A stretch of DNA of 64,000 bases from Gracilaria domingensis (taxonomy: Eukaryota > Rhodophyta > Florideophyceae > Gracilariales > Gracilariaceae), in NCBI GenBank assembly GCA_022539475.1, contig VCMS01000093.1:107879-171878 (forward strand), read 5' to 3'. Position 1 is the first letter of the stretch. Every line of letters starts with the position of its first letter. The notes under the pieces are model-generated. The model had not been told where the DNA came from. It did no database searches and saw only the letters and a program-made list of their open reading frames with translations. Below are positions 42,015 through 51,629 of this stretch, piece by piece. The translations under genes and the position numbers were made by a program.

Positions 42015-42034
42015 CGCCTTGTTAAGAACGGGCC
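41985..42034 (-). repeat. right TIR and subterminal repeats of Harbinger element
   Basis: Read on the minus strand: GGCCCGTTCTTAACAAGGCG followed by GTGAACGTGAATGCC and two further GTGAATG words. It matches the left end at 18 of the first 20 bases. Confidence 0.88.
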
Positions 42035-42037
42035 TCA

Positions 42038-42066
42038 GACACTGTATCCAAAGAGTGGACAGTGTC
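42038..42066. repeat. perfect hairpin GACACTGT / ACAGTGTC
   Basis: Arms of 8 bases with a 13-base loop, directly beside the Harbinger target-site duplication. It may be part of the older sequence, possibly the pogo element end, into which other elements inserted. Confidence 0.4.
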
Positions 42067-42288
42067 ATTGTTACATAAAAATATACAAAAACCATATTTG
42101 GACGATTCCATTCTTCAAGAAAGCCCATATTAGGCACTCTTCACGTCAATTAGCGCGAAAACCTGTAGTTCAAATTAAAATATTTTTATTCCAATCGCTT
42201 TCTCGTGCTTCCAAACCATTATGGCGCGCTTTTGACGGTTTGAAGCGCGTAATCACGCAGTATAAAGCCTCATTACCTTGGTGCCTTT

Positions 42289-42579
42289 TGTCGATTTGAT
42301 GCTGACGCTTGTATCAATTTGATTGATACAAGCGCCAGCAGTGTTGGAGATCGCCCGCGAGGTCGCCTGCAGGTCCCACTGCTGGCGACGCTCACGACCG
42401 CGTAGTTAAGTCGCTCGGCGCAGTGCTAGCCCACCGAAAGGGGATAGGCAGTTTTGGGAGAAGTATTTAGTAAAAGTACTTTCTTTGGTGCGAAGAGACG
42501 CACCAACCCAGAGCGATCTTGTTCGCTTTCGATTGTACGAAAGCCCGCTCCGCAGAGCTCGGTTTCGTTTACACGACAA
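42289..42579 (+). repeat. left LTR of copia element 2
   Basis: 291 bp. It contains three perfect stem-loops: 12-bp arms at 42306-42317/42323-42334, 10-bp arms GCCAGCAGTG at 42334-42343/42377-42386, and 8-bp arms TTGGTGCG at 42485-42492/42499-42506. Confidence 0.95.
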
Positions 42580-42641
42580 TCCGGATTCGTAGACTTATCC
42601 CGCTCTGCATTCTTGTGACCACATTATCCTCTTTGATAATC

Positions 42642-45600
42642 ATGTCTTCCGCAACACGTTCTCAAACTGTGGCCAAATACGATCGTCTTAAGCGATCTGT
42701 GACAATTTTTGAACCCACTACGGAACTTGGTCGTCAACTTCGTGACGTTGCCAGCTACACACTGTCAATGTACCCCGTCACTGATGAATAGGGGTCGCCG
42801 ATTACTTTGACGGTCCCACTCAAGGAAGAGATCTTAGTTACTATGAAAACATTCCTGCCATCTCCGGATAGCATCCTTACTATTGAGTTTTTTAACTCTC
42901 CATTTTTTCCAGTGCAACTCATTCGTGATGTCGCGGCTCTATATGATTTGGATGAGGTTCCTGCCGGCATAATTTCCTCGCTTCACTTAGAGCCACGTGA
43001 AACATCCAATCGTTCTCTTGTCACCCATATTTGGTTCATGCATTTCCTGGATGCGTCATTTGAGACAATGAAGACTAGAGTTGAACTCTATCGCCGTAGC
43101 CGCTCTGCTTCCCGCCCTTCACGCTCTCACCCGACACCTCGAACCTTCGAAGAAAGCCGTCGCCGAAACGAGTGCCACAAATGTCATGCACACTGGCGTC
43201 CAGGTCATCGATGCAAACCTGGCTCGATCCGCAATCACATTCGCCAACGCATTAGGAATGGAGAACCCGCGGTGCATATTGTTTCAGATCTAGTTCTCGC
43301 AATGGAGGGAGAGAGCGCCGAACCTGTCGCTGAGGAAGATGACAACGCTAGGAATCACGATGAAGAAGTCCGCTTATTCGATGAGCTCACTACGCAGGGA
43401 GGCGACCAAAGCCGTTCTGACATCGAGGCACGACCTGAAGAAGCCACCCCAGAAACGTTGAAGGTTCTCAAAGACCTCACAAAGCGATGTGATCCCTGTC
43501 AAAGGATACGAAATGCACCAACGCGTTTCCGAGTTTCCTTAGGCGCGGAGAACGTACGATTCAATGATCGAGTTCTCATCGACATCATGTACATAGATGG
43601 CAAACCCATCCTTCATGTAGTTGATGAAGCTACACACTTCTCCGCTGCATCTTTTCTACCGGACGTCTCCACAAAGACGATCTGGAAGAACATACTATTG
43701 TGTTGGATAACGATATACACAGGTATACCCAACAGAATGCTAGTCGACCAAGGAAGTGCCTTTGGAAAGCTCTCCATTGACATCGCGGCAGCGTCCAACA
43801 TCCAAGTGGATAGGACTGGTGTGGAAGCACACTCCAGCCTTGGCATTGGGTAACGATATCACCAGCCTTTACGTCAAACATATCGTAAGATAATGGCACA
43901 GGACGCCCGCACCGAACCGGACATTGCACTGGCGGCTGCAGTTAAGTCCATCAATGACACGCTTGGACCTGAGGGTTTGGTCCCCTCCGCATTGGTATTC
44001 GGCGAATATCCACCAGTATACACCCGTTCGGAGACCCCAGACGCACGAGCCACGCTAGCCAGCCGCGCGAAGATCGCATCAATCGTTCGTGCCGAAATGC
44101 AACGATGCATGTCGAAACTTAGACTAGAACGGGCCCTCAGACACAAGATTCCACGAGCAGCCAATCACGCACTTAAAGTTGGGGACAAAGTCCTGGTATG
44201 GAGGGAGAAGATCGTCGATAATCGCATTGGGGAATGGATGGGCCCTTTCATCATTGATGCTATCGACGAAACCCGTAAGCTCGTCTACGTCCAGGATGTA
44301 CGCATTGGCGCGGCCAAACCATTCAACTTGGCACAGGTCAAGTACTACTATGAGCCTGAGACACTGGCACACTCTTTCTTTAGTGACCTAAATCAATCTT
44401 TCTCCTCTTTCAGATCACCTCAAGAGAACTACTTCTATCTTACGGAGATACTCGACAAGAACGACCCTCGAGTTCGATCGAAGGAGATGACGAACGCTAA
44501 GAAGGCCGAGATACGAGGACTCATGGAACGTGGTACCTTCAAAATCATCTTACGTGAGGAGATTCCTCACGATGCAAACGTCCTACCAGGGAGGTTCGTC
44601 TTCGCCATCAAGTCGACGGAAGATGCTCAAATCAAGTACCGCGCGAGGTACGTCATCGGCGGTCACCGTGACAAACTCAAGAACATGATGGTGCACCACT
44701 CGGCGACACTTCAACCACAGTCTATCCGTCTTCTACTCCCACTTGCTGCCCTCCATGGTTTCAAGATATGGACGTCGGATATCCGTCAGGCCTATCTACA
44801 GTCTGCAGAACCTCTTTCGAGAGAAATCTTCATCAAGAAACCAGTCCCAGAATTCGAACTAGACCCCTCCCAATGCCTCCAACTTCTTAAACCTCTCTAC
44901 GGGCTGTGTGAGTCTGGTGATTTATGGTATCAAACCCTTGATAGTCACCATAAGGACGAATTGGGTATGAAACCCTTGCGTTCGGATCCTGCTTTGTATG
45001 TCGTCATGAAGGAAGATTTGTTGCAAGGAATGTCTGGATGCTTTGTAGATGACTGGATACGTTCCGGCAATAAGTATTTCAAGTTTGTTTGCGATCGAAG
45101 CAAGAAGACTTTCGAAATGACCGATGAACAATCTCTGCCATGCACCTTTACCGGCTTTGCGCTAAGCTATGGACCAAACAAAACTGTTCAATTGGAACAA
45201 AATGGCTATCTGCGCAAGCTCGAAGAGCTTCAACCGAATGCGAGCTTTTCAACTTTTCGTTCCATGAGAATGAAACTGGCCTGGCTCGCAAACTCTCGAC
45301 CAGATTGTCTCTTCGAGACATCTCAGATGGCCCAGATCACCGAGGATATGTTCACCAAGTCAAGTACGGCTGTGATATCACAGCTTAACAGAAGCATCCG
45401 TTATGCCAAGTCTCATCCTGTTTCCATTCTTTTCCCCTCACTTGACCCGCAAACTCTCCGCATCATCGGATATTCTGACTCCTCGTTTGCGAATAATGCC
45501 GACCTCTCCTCACAACTAGGACATATATGCCTTTTAGGTGATGGATCTGGTAGGGTTATACCGATTTCATTCAAATCGTACAAAGCACGTCGTGTCACGC

Positions 45601-45962
45601 GCTCCGCAATGGCAGGCGAGGTAATTGCCTTCTCTGACTTGTTTGATATATCTGCTACTCTTGCCGAAGAATTGAAGTCTATTCTTGGACGTGAAGTACC
45701 AATCCAACTCCTCACAGACAGCAAATCGTTATTTGATATCATTTCTAAAGGTTCTCGCACGTCTGAAAAGCGCATGATGTTGGATATAGCGGCAGCACGA
45801 GAAGGCTTTAAGTCTAAAGTAATTTCGGATATTGGCTTTGTTAGAAGCTCCAAAAACTTAGCCGACGGACTAACGAAACGCATGCAACAAGCATCACTAA
45901 GGAATTTACTTCGCACTGGACACCTCTTTATCGCACCGGAACAGTGGATCATACGTAGTTGA
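42642..45962 (+). pseudogene. gag-pol: copia element 2 gag-pol, protease deleted, two in-frame stops
   Basis: One frame from ATG 42642 to TGA 45960-45962, broken by TAG at 42789-42791 and TAA at 43851-43853. Gag is short, with a Cys-x2-Cys ... Pro-Gly-His-x-Cys knuckle near 43181-43220. The protease and the HH half of the integrase zinc region are absent; only Cys-Asp-Pro-Cys remains, implying an internal deletion around 43300-43480. The integrase core keeps the first two Asp. The TAA replaces the third acidic residue: the sequence Gly-stop-Arg-Tyr-His aligns with Gly-Glu-Arg-Tyr-His of copia element 1. RT has Phe-Val-Asp-Asp. RNase H is complete. Confidence 0.9.
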
Positions 45963-45978
45963 AATAACTATCTCCTCT

Positions 45979-46728
45979 CTACTTCGTTAAGTAGAGTTCA
46001 CGAACCTCGGCAACGTATAGACGACTGTTTTCATCCCCACCACACGCGACCACAGCATCTTTGCACAGATGCATAATGTGTTTTTCTTCGCTATCCACAA
46101 TTTCTCGTTCGGCACCATCGATCAATATACAATGATCCACGTCACTTCCGGCTCGTAATCGTACCAAAAACACACCCTGGTCACGAGACCCCAGCCACTT
46201 GAATTTGTCTTTGAAAAATTCTGGGTCGCGAATCCTCCGGAAATTCAGATGGGGATGCACTGTCTGCAGGGTTCTCTGAGTGCATCCAATCGACATGAAA
46301 CGATAACCCGCACGAGACAGGTTCATGTACACCCTCTGCCCTTCTTCCTCCCCCAGAATCCTCGCAACCGCATTTCCTGCCGCATATACTAAGCAATAGC
46401 CGGCTTCCCGCCTCCCGATGCGACGTCCTCCCGTCTTCCAGTGCTTGCTAGCGCAATGGCTCTCCCCCCTGCCACCTGGACCGGCTGCCGACAACGAGAA
46501 CCCCGGATTATCCTCGCACCACTGCCTCACTTTGTTTCTCACAATGGAGTTAGCCCTGCGACTGTTTCCACGATGAATGCGTGGCTTTGGTGGCGCCGGT
46601 AGTGGTTTGCGTTTTGCAGCATCTGTCTCAGCAGCTACTGCAAACCTGCTATTGCGCCATCCACTGGTATTCAGTGTACCAATATCGATCCCAAACATTG
46701 ACTCGCTCCCGTTCTGCCGGCTAGACAT
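45979..46728 (-). CDS. antisense accessory protein, predicted papain-fold cysteine-protease-like
   Basis: An intact 249-residue gene on the strand opposite to gag-pol; its stop lies 17 bp from the pol stop and it lies wholly inside the LTRs. ATG at 46728; a GTG two codons upstream is ignored. The N-terminal 100 residues are basic and low-complexity. The C-terminal half has Gly-Tyr-Cys112-Leu-Val-Tyr-Ala-Ala-Gly-Asn-Ala, later Gly-Val-Phe-Leu-Val-Arg-Leu, Asp-Val-Asp-His199-Cys-Ile-Leu-Ile-Asp204, and Ile-Val-Asp212-Ser-Glu-Glu. A Cys at a helix start with downstream His and Asp on beta strands is the pattern of papain-like peptidases and deubiquitinases. The exact family is not recognised and catalysis is inferred only. 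Confidence 0.65.
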   Translation of the reverse strand: MSSRQNGSESMFGIDIGTLNTSGWRNSRFAVAAETDAAKRKPLPAPPKPRIHRGNSRRANSIVRNKVRQWCEDNPGFSLSAAGPGGRGESHCASKHWKTGGRRIGRREAGYCLVYAAGNAVARILGEEEGQRVYMNLSRAGYRFMSIGCTQRTLQTVHPHLNFRRIRDPEFFKDKFKWLGSRDQGVFLVRLRAGSDVDHCILIDGAEREIVDSEEKHIMHLCKDAVVACGGDENSRLYVAEVRELYLTK

Positions 46729-47214
46729 CGCCACGAATCCACCTTTTTAAATACGTTTCTTTGTTTTGGTTCCGTCCCACATCATAACCTTTTCAATACC
46801 CCACTTCTTGTTCGCCCATTTCGGACCCTTTTTCCTGGTTTGCCATAATGGCCCGTGATGTGCTTGCTACTGCTGCTTTTCGCCACCGGAAGAGCGGAAC
46901 GCGGAGCCTTTTGGCCAATGGCTCTATGCGGTATACTGTTGCTGCTGTGGTCCTAATGTTGACCCCTTCGTTGCACAATTGGGACGCTATCGTCACTCAG
47001 TTGAGCCTGAGTCAAGTAGGTGCCAGACAATTTCAGGGGTCAAAGGACTGGACAGCACAGTTCAGTGTACTCAGGCTCGGCCCGCGCGCTGGTGGTCTAC
47101 TTACCCTCCGAATTCTTCTTTACTTTTCCTACACCGCAACCCAGCCATCTGCTTCGGGCAATCTCTCGTAAGTATAACGTTCACTACACGGTCGATTACG
47201 GGCAATGGAGGGAG
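46729..47214. other. copia element 2, region between antisense gene and 3' LTR
   Basis: About 490 bp with overlapping 67-107-codon open frames on both strands and no recognised motif. It should contain the promoter for the antisense gene and, at its right edge, the polypurine tract. Confidence 0.4.
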
Positions 47215-47504
47215 TGTCGATTTGATGCTGACGCTTGTATCAATTTGATTGATACAAGCGCCAGCAGTGTTGGAGATCGCCCGCGAGGTCGCCTGCAGGT
47301 CCCACTGCTGGCGACGCTCACGACCGCGTAGTTAAGTCGCTCGGCGCAGTGCTAGCCCACCGAAAGGGGATAGGCAGTTTTGGGAGAAGTATTTAGTAAA
47401 AGTACTTTCTTTGGTGCGAAGAGACGCACCAACCCAGAGCGATCTTGTTCGCTTTCGATTGTACGAAAGCCCGCTCCGCAGAGCTCGGTTTCGTTTACAC
47501 GACA
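47215..47504 (+). repeat. right LTR of copia element 2
   Basis: 290 bp, identical by eye to the left LTR except for one A fewer in the run following GTACG. Followed by the TSD CCTTT. Confidence 0.95.
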
Positions 47505-47547
47505 CCTTTGTCCACAGATCATTAGCAGTGCATACTCTCGTGACAAT

Positions 47548-49212
47548 ATGCCCAGGAAAAAGCGACGATCCAATGCTCGCATCGCATTAGCAATCAAAGA
47601 GAAGCAGAATGGCTCCTCCTACCGCACGGCGGCAAAGAAACATAAAATACCGCATTCCACACTACATAATAGCATGACGAGACCCATCCAAAAACCAGGC
47701 CGCAAACCAGCATTGTCCAACGAAGAGGAGCAAGCCATTGTGCAATTCTTAACACATTACGCCAACAAAGGAGTGCCTCTCACTCAAAAACATCTTCAAG
47801 AAGCAGCAGCTCTTTTCTGTTCTAAACTCAGCGCTTCTCGTCAGAAAAAACTTCCGTTTAAAAACGGTATACCAGAAAGTGCATGGTTAAGGAGCTTCAG
47901 AAAACACCATCTAGAAAAACTCAAGTTCGGCAATCCCACTCGTCAAGAAGGAAGTCGTTATCGAGCTATTAATGCGGATTATCTAGCAACTCATTTTGCT
48001 ACATTGGAGAAACTGATTGCCGAGAACGACATAGATGCCGCACGATTGTTCAACTTGGATGAGATGTGTGCTATTCCTGACAAGGACATAAACGCCAAGA
48101 CTGCTGCGAAGCGTTTACTAGCCAAGCACAGCTCTACGGATGTTCGCTTGAAACACTTTGCCTACAAGAATAGGATAACGATGATGCCTGTTTTCAGTGC
48201 AGAAGGAGAAGTGGGACCCCCTCTTTTTTTTTTTAAGGGAAAGCGATTACCTGTTAGAAGAGTGGTGAGGAATGGTCATGAAGTAATTGAGACTCCTTTA
48301 CGCAACTTCCCGGCACACAGCTGTTGCGCGCTGTGAAAAGATATAGCCGGTGTTGACAGTGAGAATTTTCTGAATTGGGCTTCTTCTTTCGTCAATTACA
48401 CCGCAAGTCTACGTGAGAACGAACGAAAAGTGCTGCTCGTTTACGATGGTTACCGCGCTCATCTCAGTCTTTCTGCGTTACAGTTGTTTGTGAATAACAA
48501 CATTGTTGTATATGCCTTACCGGCTCATACATCTGGCAAGACACAGCTTTGTGATGTAGTTATGTTTGGTGCATTCAAGGAGGCACTTAATAAGATCAGC
48601 CTTAACTGCATCGCACTAGATGAGTGCAGTAAGTTTGACCTTTTTGACTACTGTTCTTGGCTGAAACATGCTTATTTTGAGTCGTTTACTAGGAAGAACA
48701 TACAGTCTGGGTTTCGCAGAGCTGGTATGTGGCCGGTAAATGCGCAGAAGTTGATGAGCGTTCCGCGTCCTGCGAGCGCAGAGGATGACTGTCAGATTTT
48801 ATGTGTGGATGAGCTTGTATAATTGTACGAAGCAAAGCGTGTTGAGGTTCGCCAGGCAGTGTTAGGATCTAATGCTGTCATTGCGCAAAGTGGTTTTATT
48901 GATACTACAAAGGGATGTGTGATGACGTCGCCGACGGCAATGCAGCTGGCCAGAGAAAAAGTTCAGCAAAACATAGAAAAAAAGGCCGCCGCAGTCGCGG
49001 AACGGCAGAGGAAGGACATGGTGGCAGAACAGCGTCGCGCTGTAGCGCTTTCTGCGGGCCGTAGCTTTCATTACTCCCGTGGAGTAGTGTGGGCACAACT
49101 GACGGGAGAATCTGTGGAGGACTACAACGCGCGCGCGCGCTCTTTGGCGCAAAGAAGAGCAGTTGCTCGCATGCGAACAATCGCCAAGAAAAGAGCAATG
49201 CATCGAAACTGA
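47548..49212 (+). pseudogene. pogo-like (Tc1/mariner superfamily) transposase, two in-frame stops
   Basis: ATG at 47548. The frame continues to 49212 with TGA at 48334-48336 and TAA at 48820-48822. An N-terminal psq-type helix-turn-helix is followed by a CENP-B-like region (Lys-Pro-Gly-Arg-Lys-Pro-Ala-Leu-Ser, then Trp-Leu-Arg-Ser-Phe). The DDE_1 catalytic core has Phe-Asn-Leu-Asp-Glu and Leu-Val-Tyr-Asp-Gly-Tyr-x-Ala-His, with a Gly-Phe-x2-Ala-Gly-Met-Trp-Pro segment typical of pogo transposases. A T11 run at 48228-48238 is a slippage-prone site. The 130 codons after the second stop stay open. Copia element 2 is inserted 38 bp upstream of the ATG. I could not find the terminal repeats. Confidence 0.88.
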
Positions 49213-50739
49213 GGTGCCGCACCATTGATGCAAATTTGCAGCATCTTTTTGTCAAATAAATGCCAACTGGTTGGGCCAATTGCGGTGTCTGTATGATCTT
49301 TAGCGACTGGGCGTGGTACAGAGCCGCCCATGTGAATGGAAACTGTTTCAAATATGCGAAAGTTATGAGAAGCCCCTTTTCTTTCATATGTTGAGAGGTT
49401 CCTGGAGAAAGCCCCAGCTTTCAAAGAAGCCGAAAACGGAAAGATTCGGGCGAAAATAACCCTATATCTATCCGTTGTTCTGGAATTGTCCAGTAATTAC
49501 CACCCCCTCCCGCCCCCCTTTACTCAAAATGCAGCTTTGAGCTGCAGTTGGGATCCATGATGGCCAGCCCTCCTTCGTTTCGGATTCGGAACAGCAAAAT
49601 CCGAAAACTCCGAATTGAAAAAATTGAGAAGTCCAAAAAGAACGCTGTAAATTCAATCAAGATTTACAGTATTGTCTCGAAATCTAAGCGAAACAGGGGC
49701 CGAAATTGTGCCAATCCTAAAACCAGCCGTGGTACAAGCAAAAAGCGGCCTTCGGCCGCACGCGGCGCTTCGCGCCGCGGCCGAACAGTTCGCCTTTCAC
49801 GCCTAAAATGCCTGTCTGTAGACCTCTTAGAGGTCTCCAGATAGGCATATTAGTTACAGTTCATTCTTTCGGATTACTGTTTTTCGATTTTGTACCCCAA
49901 AACACTTAAGTTACTGTATATCATCACATATGAAAACGACGAAGTTTACAAAATAAATTGTGCGTAAGTAATCGTAAAAACGTCTAACCCTTCATTACCA
50001 GGTTGGACTCAAATGAAAACTTTCCGTCTTCCCTCCCACGTGTATCCAAAACTGAGAGAGATTGTTGCCCATCCAAAATTTCGAAAATCACAAAACGTTG
50101 ACAAACGTGTGTGAATGTGCTGTGCGTTCTAAATGAATGTGTCAGCAGACACTACGACGACCGTAAAAAACATATTCTTTGGTTTCCTACGGACTATGTA
50201 AACTTTCATGGTCAGTCCAACCATCGGAGTCGTGTCAGATCTATTGCAGTACTATCAAAGACCAGTATTTTATGAAACCCACATTCCGGCGATCAACATC
50301 GTTGTAGTCGACACGTTTGAGCTTCGCGGCGCGGCGCGCTTTTTGAAACGAGCCATTCTATATTTTCCCACAGTCCCAAAGGACAATAAAGAAATCTACG
50401 CAAAGACAGCTTAACGATCTGGCTTATTTTTTTTTCTGTCGCACTTTTAAAAGCTCCTTCCATTCGAGCTAGTATCTGTTTCCAACACCGTTTGCTCTCG
50501 TATAGAAGCTGTTCTTCCGATCCTTGTCATCTCTCTTACATCTCTCACAACCACCACATGCTGCCCATATTCCTGATATTGCTTTTCTCTCAAGGGCATC
50601 TACAGTCTTCACGCTCCATACCCATTGCAAAATCCATTCTTTCTGGATATTAACCATCTGGTATTCTGATCTACACCGGCGATCTACGAACCACTTTACA
50701 TCTTGTTTTCCCTTCGTTTGGGAGAACAACGCATGCAAT
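49213..50739. other. intergenic, AT-rich with hairpins
   Basis: No supported gene. AATAAA at about 49254 may be the pogo polyadenylation signal. A hairpin-rich stretch lies at 49590-49850. The minus-strand open frame 50469-50738 runs up to the gypsy insertion point but is not recognised. GCAAT at 50735-50739 is the left TSD of the gypsy element. Confidence 0.5.
49646..49848. repeat. series of four stem-loops
   Basis: CTGTAAAT/ATTTACAG (49646-49670), GCGGCC-TTC-GGCCGC (49745-49759), CGCGGCGC-TTC-GCGCCGCG (49761-49779), and a 20-base-arm stem ATGCCTGTCTG.../...CAGATAGGCAT with two mismatches and a 1-base loop (49808-49848). Possibly a small foldback element or a structured transcript end. Confidence 0.7.
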
Positions 50740-51512
50740 TGTAGTGCAACGCCCTCGATTGAGGTATTTACTTGAGACTATTCATAATTTCCCGCTACGC
50801 GGTGAGTGTGGGTCGGGGAATATATGACTGTAGCCATCACTGAGATGGGAGTAGGACACGTGGGACACGGTGTGTGAGTCATGGGAGGTTGGCCACTACA
50901 CGTGGAGAATTGCCACAATTTGTGGAATGTTTAGTTAATATTGTTCATTAATTTTAGCGCGAACAGTACTTAGCCTGCCGGCGTCGCCGCTGTCGCGCCC
51001 AGTAAAGTTCCCCAACCAGGGTGACCCTACTGACGGGTCTTGTCTCTAATCGTTCACGCCTTCGGCGGTGCTCGACTCCTAATCGGAGAGACTCCCCGTT
51101 GACACGGTTCGTTTATCCACCCTGCCTCCTCTAAAGGAACCCAACTGTCGGAGTGTTTTACCGCTGTTTGTCGCGTTCGCCCCTGTATAGGGAAAGCCCC
51201 GGCAGTACGCCGTTATCCTTCGTCACCTTGTCGCGAGGCCCCACCTCGTGGTGCTCTCGCTCTCCTTTTCCTTTTCCATTTCTTTCCTCCAACCCTCTTC
51301 CGAGGTATTGCACACCCACGTGTCGTGGTACTCCCTTCTCCGCTCCACCTTTCTATTTCAACTCTCATCGCCCCCTCGTGACGATTTGGCCCCGGTCTTA
51401 AACCCGGCTCGTAATGCCATTCTAGAGAGGCTCTGTTCGCTTCGCTACCCTCCGTAGAGGAAGATCCCGAACGTCTTCGTGGTGTCTTTTCCCGCTCACG
51501 GGTTGCACTACA
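50740..51512 (+). repeat. left LTR of the gypsy element
   Basis: 773 bp from TGTAGTGCAAC to GTTGCACTACA. Aligns along its whole length with 61696-62431. Confidence 0.93.
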
Positions 51513-51515
51513 AAG

Positions 51516-51533
51516 TGGTCTCCCGACCTAGAA
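51516..51533 (+). promoter_or_regulatory. candidate primer-binding site of the gypsy element
   Basis: TGGTCTCCCGACC begins 3 bases after the left LTR. TGG would pair with a tRNA CCA end. The cognate tRNA was not identified. Confidence 0.45.
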
Positions 51534-51629
51534 AGATTAGGAGATTGAAGGGTTTGACACTCGTGTGTATTCCCTCTTTGAGGTTCGTTTCCCCTTGGAA
51601 GTTCCCGTGTAACGGTTCGCTGGATACCG

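Larger units (their letters stand above)
37084..42034. mobile_element. complete PIF/Harbinger DNA transposon with TSD TCA
   Basis: 4,951 bp. The ends are imperfect inverted repeats: GGCCTGTTCTTAACAAAGCG at 37084-37103, and its counterpart at 42015-42034 (18 of 20 bases match). Just inside each end are tandem GTGAAC/GTGAAT words in inverted orientation. The element is flanked by a 3-bp duplication TCA (37081-37083 and 42035-42037); 3-bp duplications are the rule for PIF/Harbinger, usually TWA. It carries an intact SGQND/Myb-like ORF (plus) and an intact DDE transposase (minus), convergent, with a cluster of hairpins between them. Neither ORF has a stop or frameshift, so the copy may be autonomous. 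Confidence 0.9.
42289..47504 (+). mobile_element. Ty1/copia LTR retrotransposon 2 with antisense accessory gene
   Basis: 5,216 bp with LTRs of 291 and 290 bp that differ by eye only by one A in a short A run. LTRs begin TGTCG and end CGACA, a perfect 5-bp terminal inverted repeat. It is flanked by CCTTT duplications (42284-42288, 47505-47509). Internal order: short gag, integrase, RT, RNase H in one frame, then a minus-strand gene (45979-46728), then about 480 bp to the 3' LTR. A purine tract ATGGAGGGAG (47205-47214) precedes the right LTR. The protease region is missing and two stops interrupt gag-pol, so the copy is not autonomous although the LTRs are nearly identical. Confidence 0.95.

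Noticed and set aside
46848..47331. Plus-strand ORFs between the antisense gene and the 3' LTR of copia element 2
   Set aside because: No recognisable motif, and one frame simply reads into the noncoding LTR.
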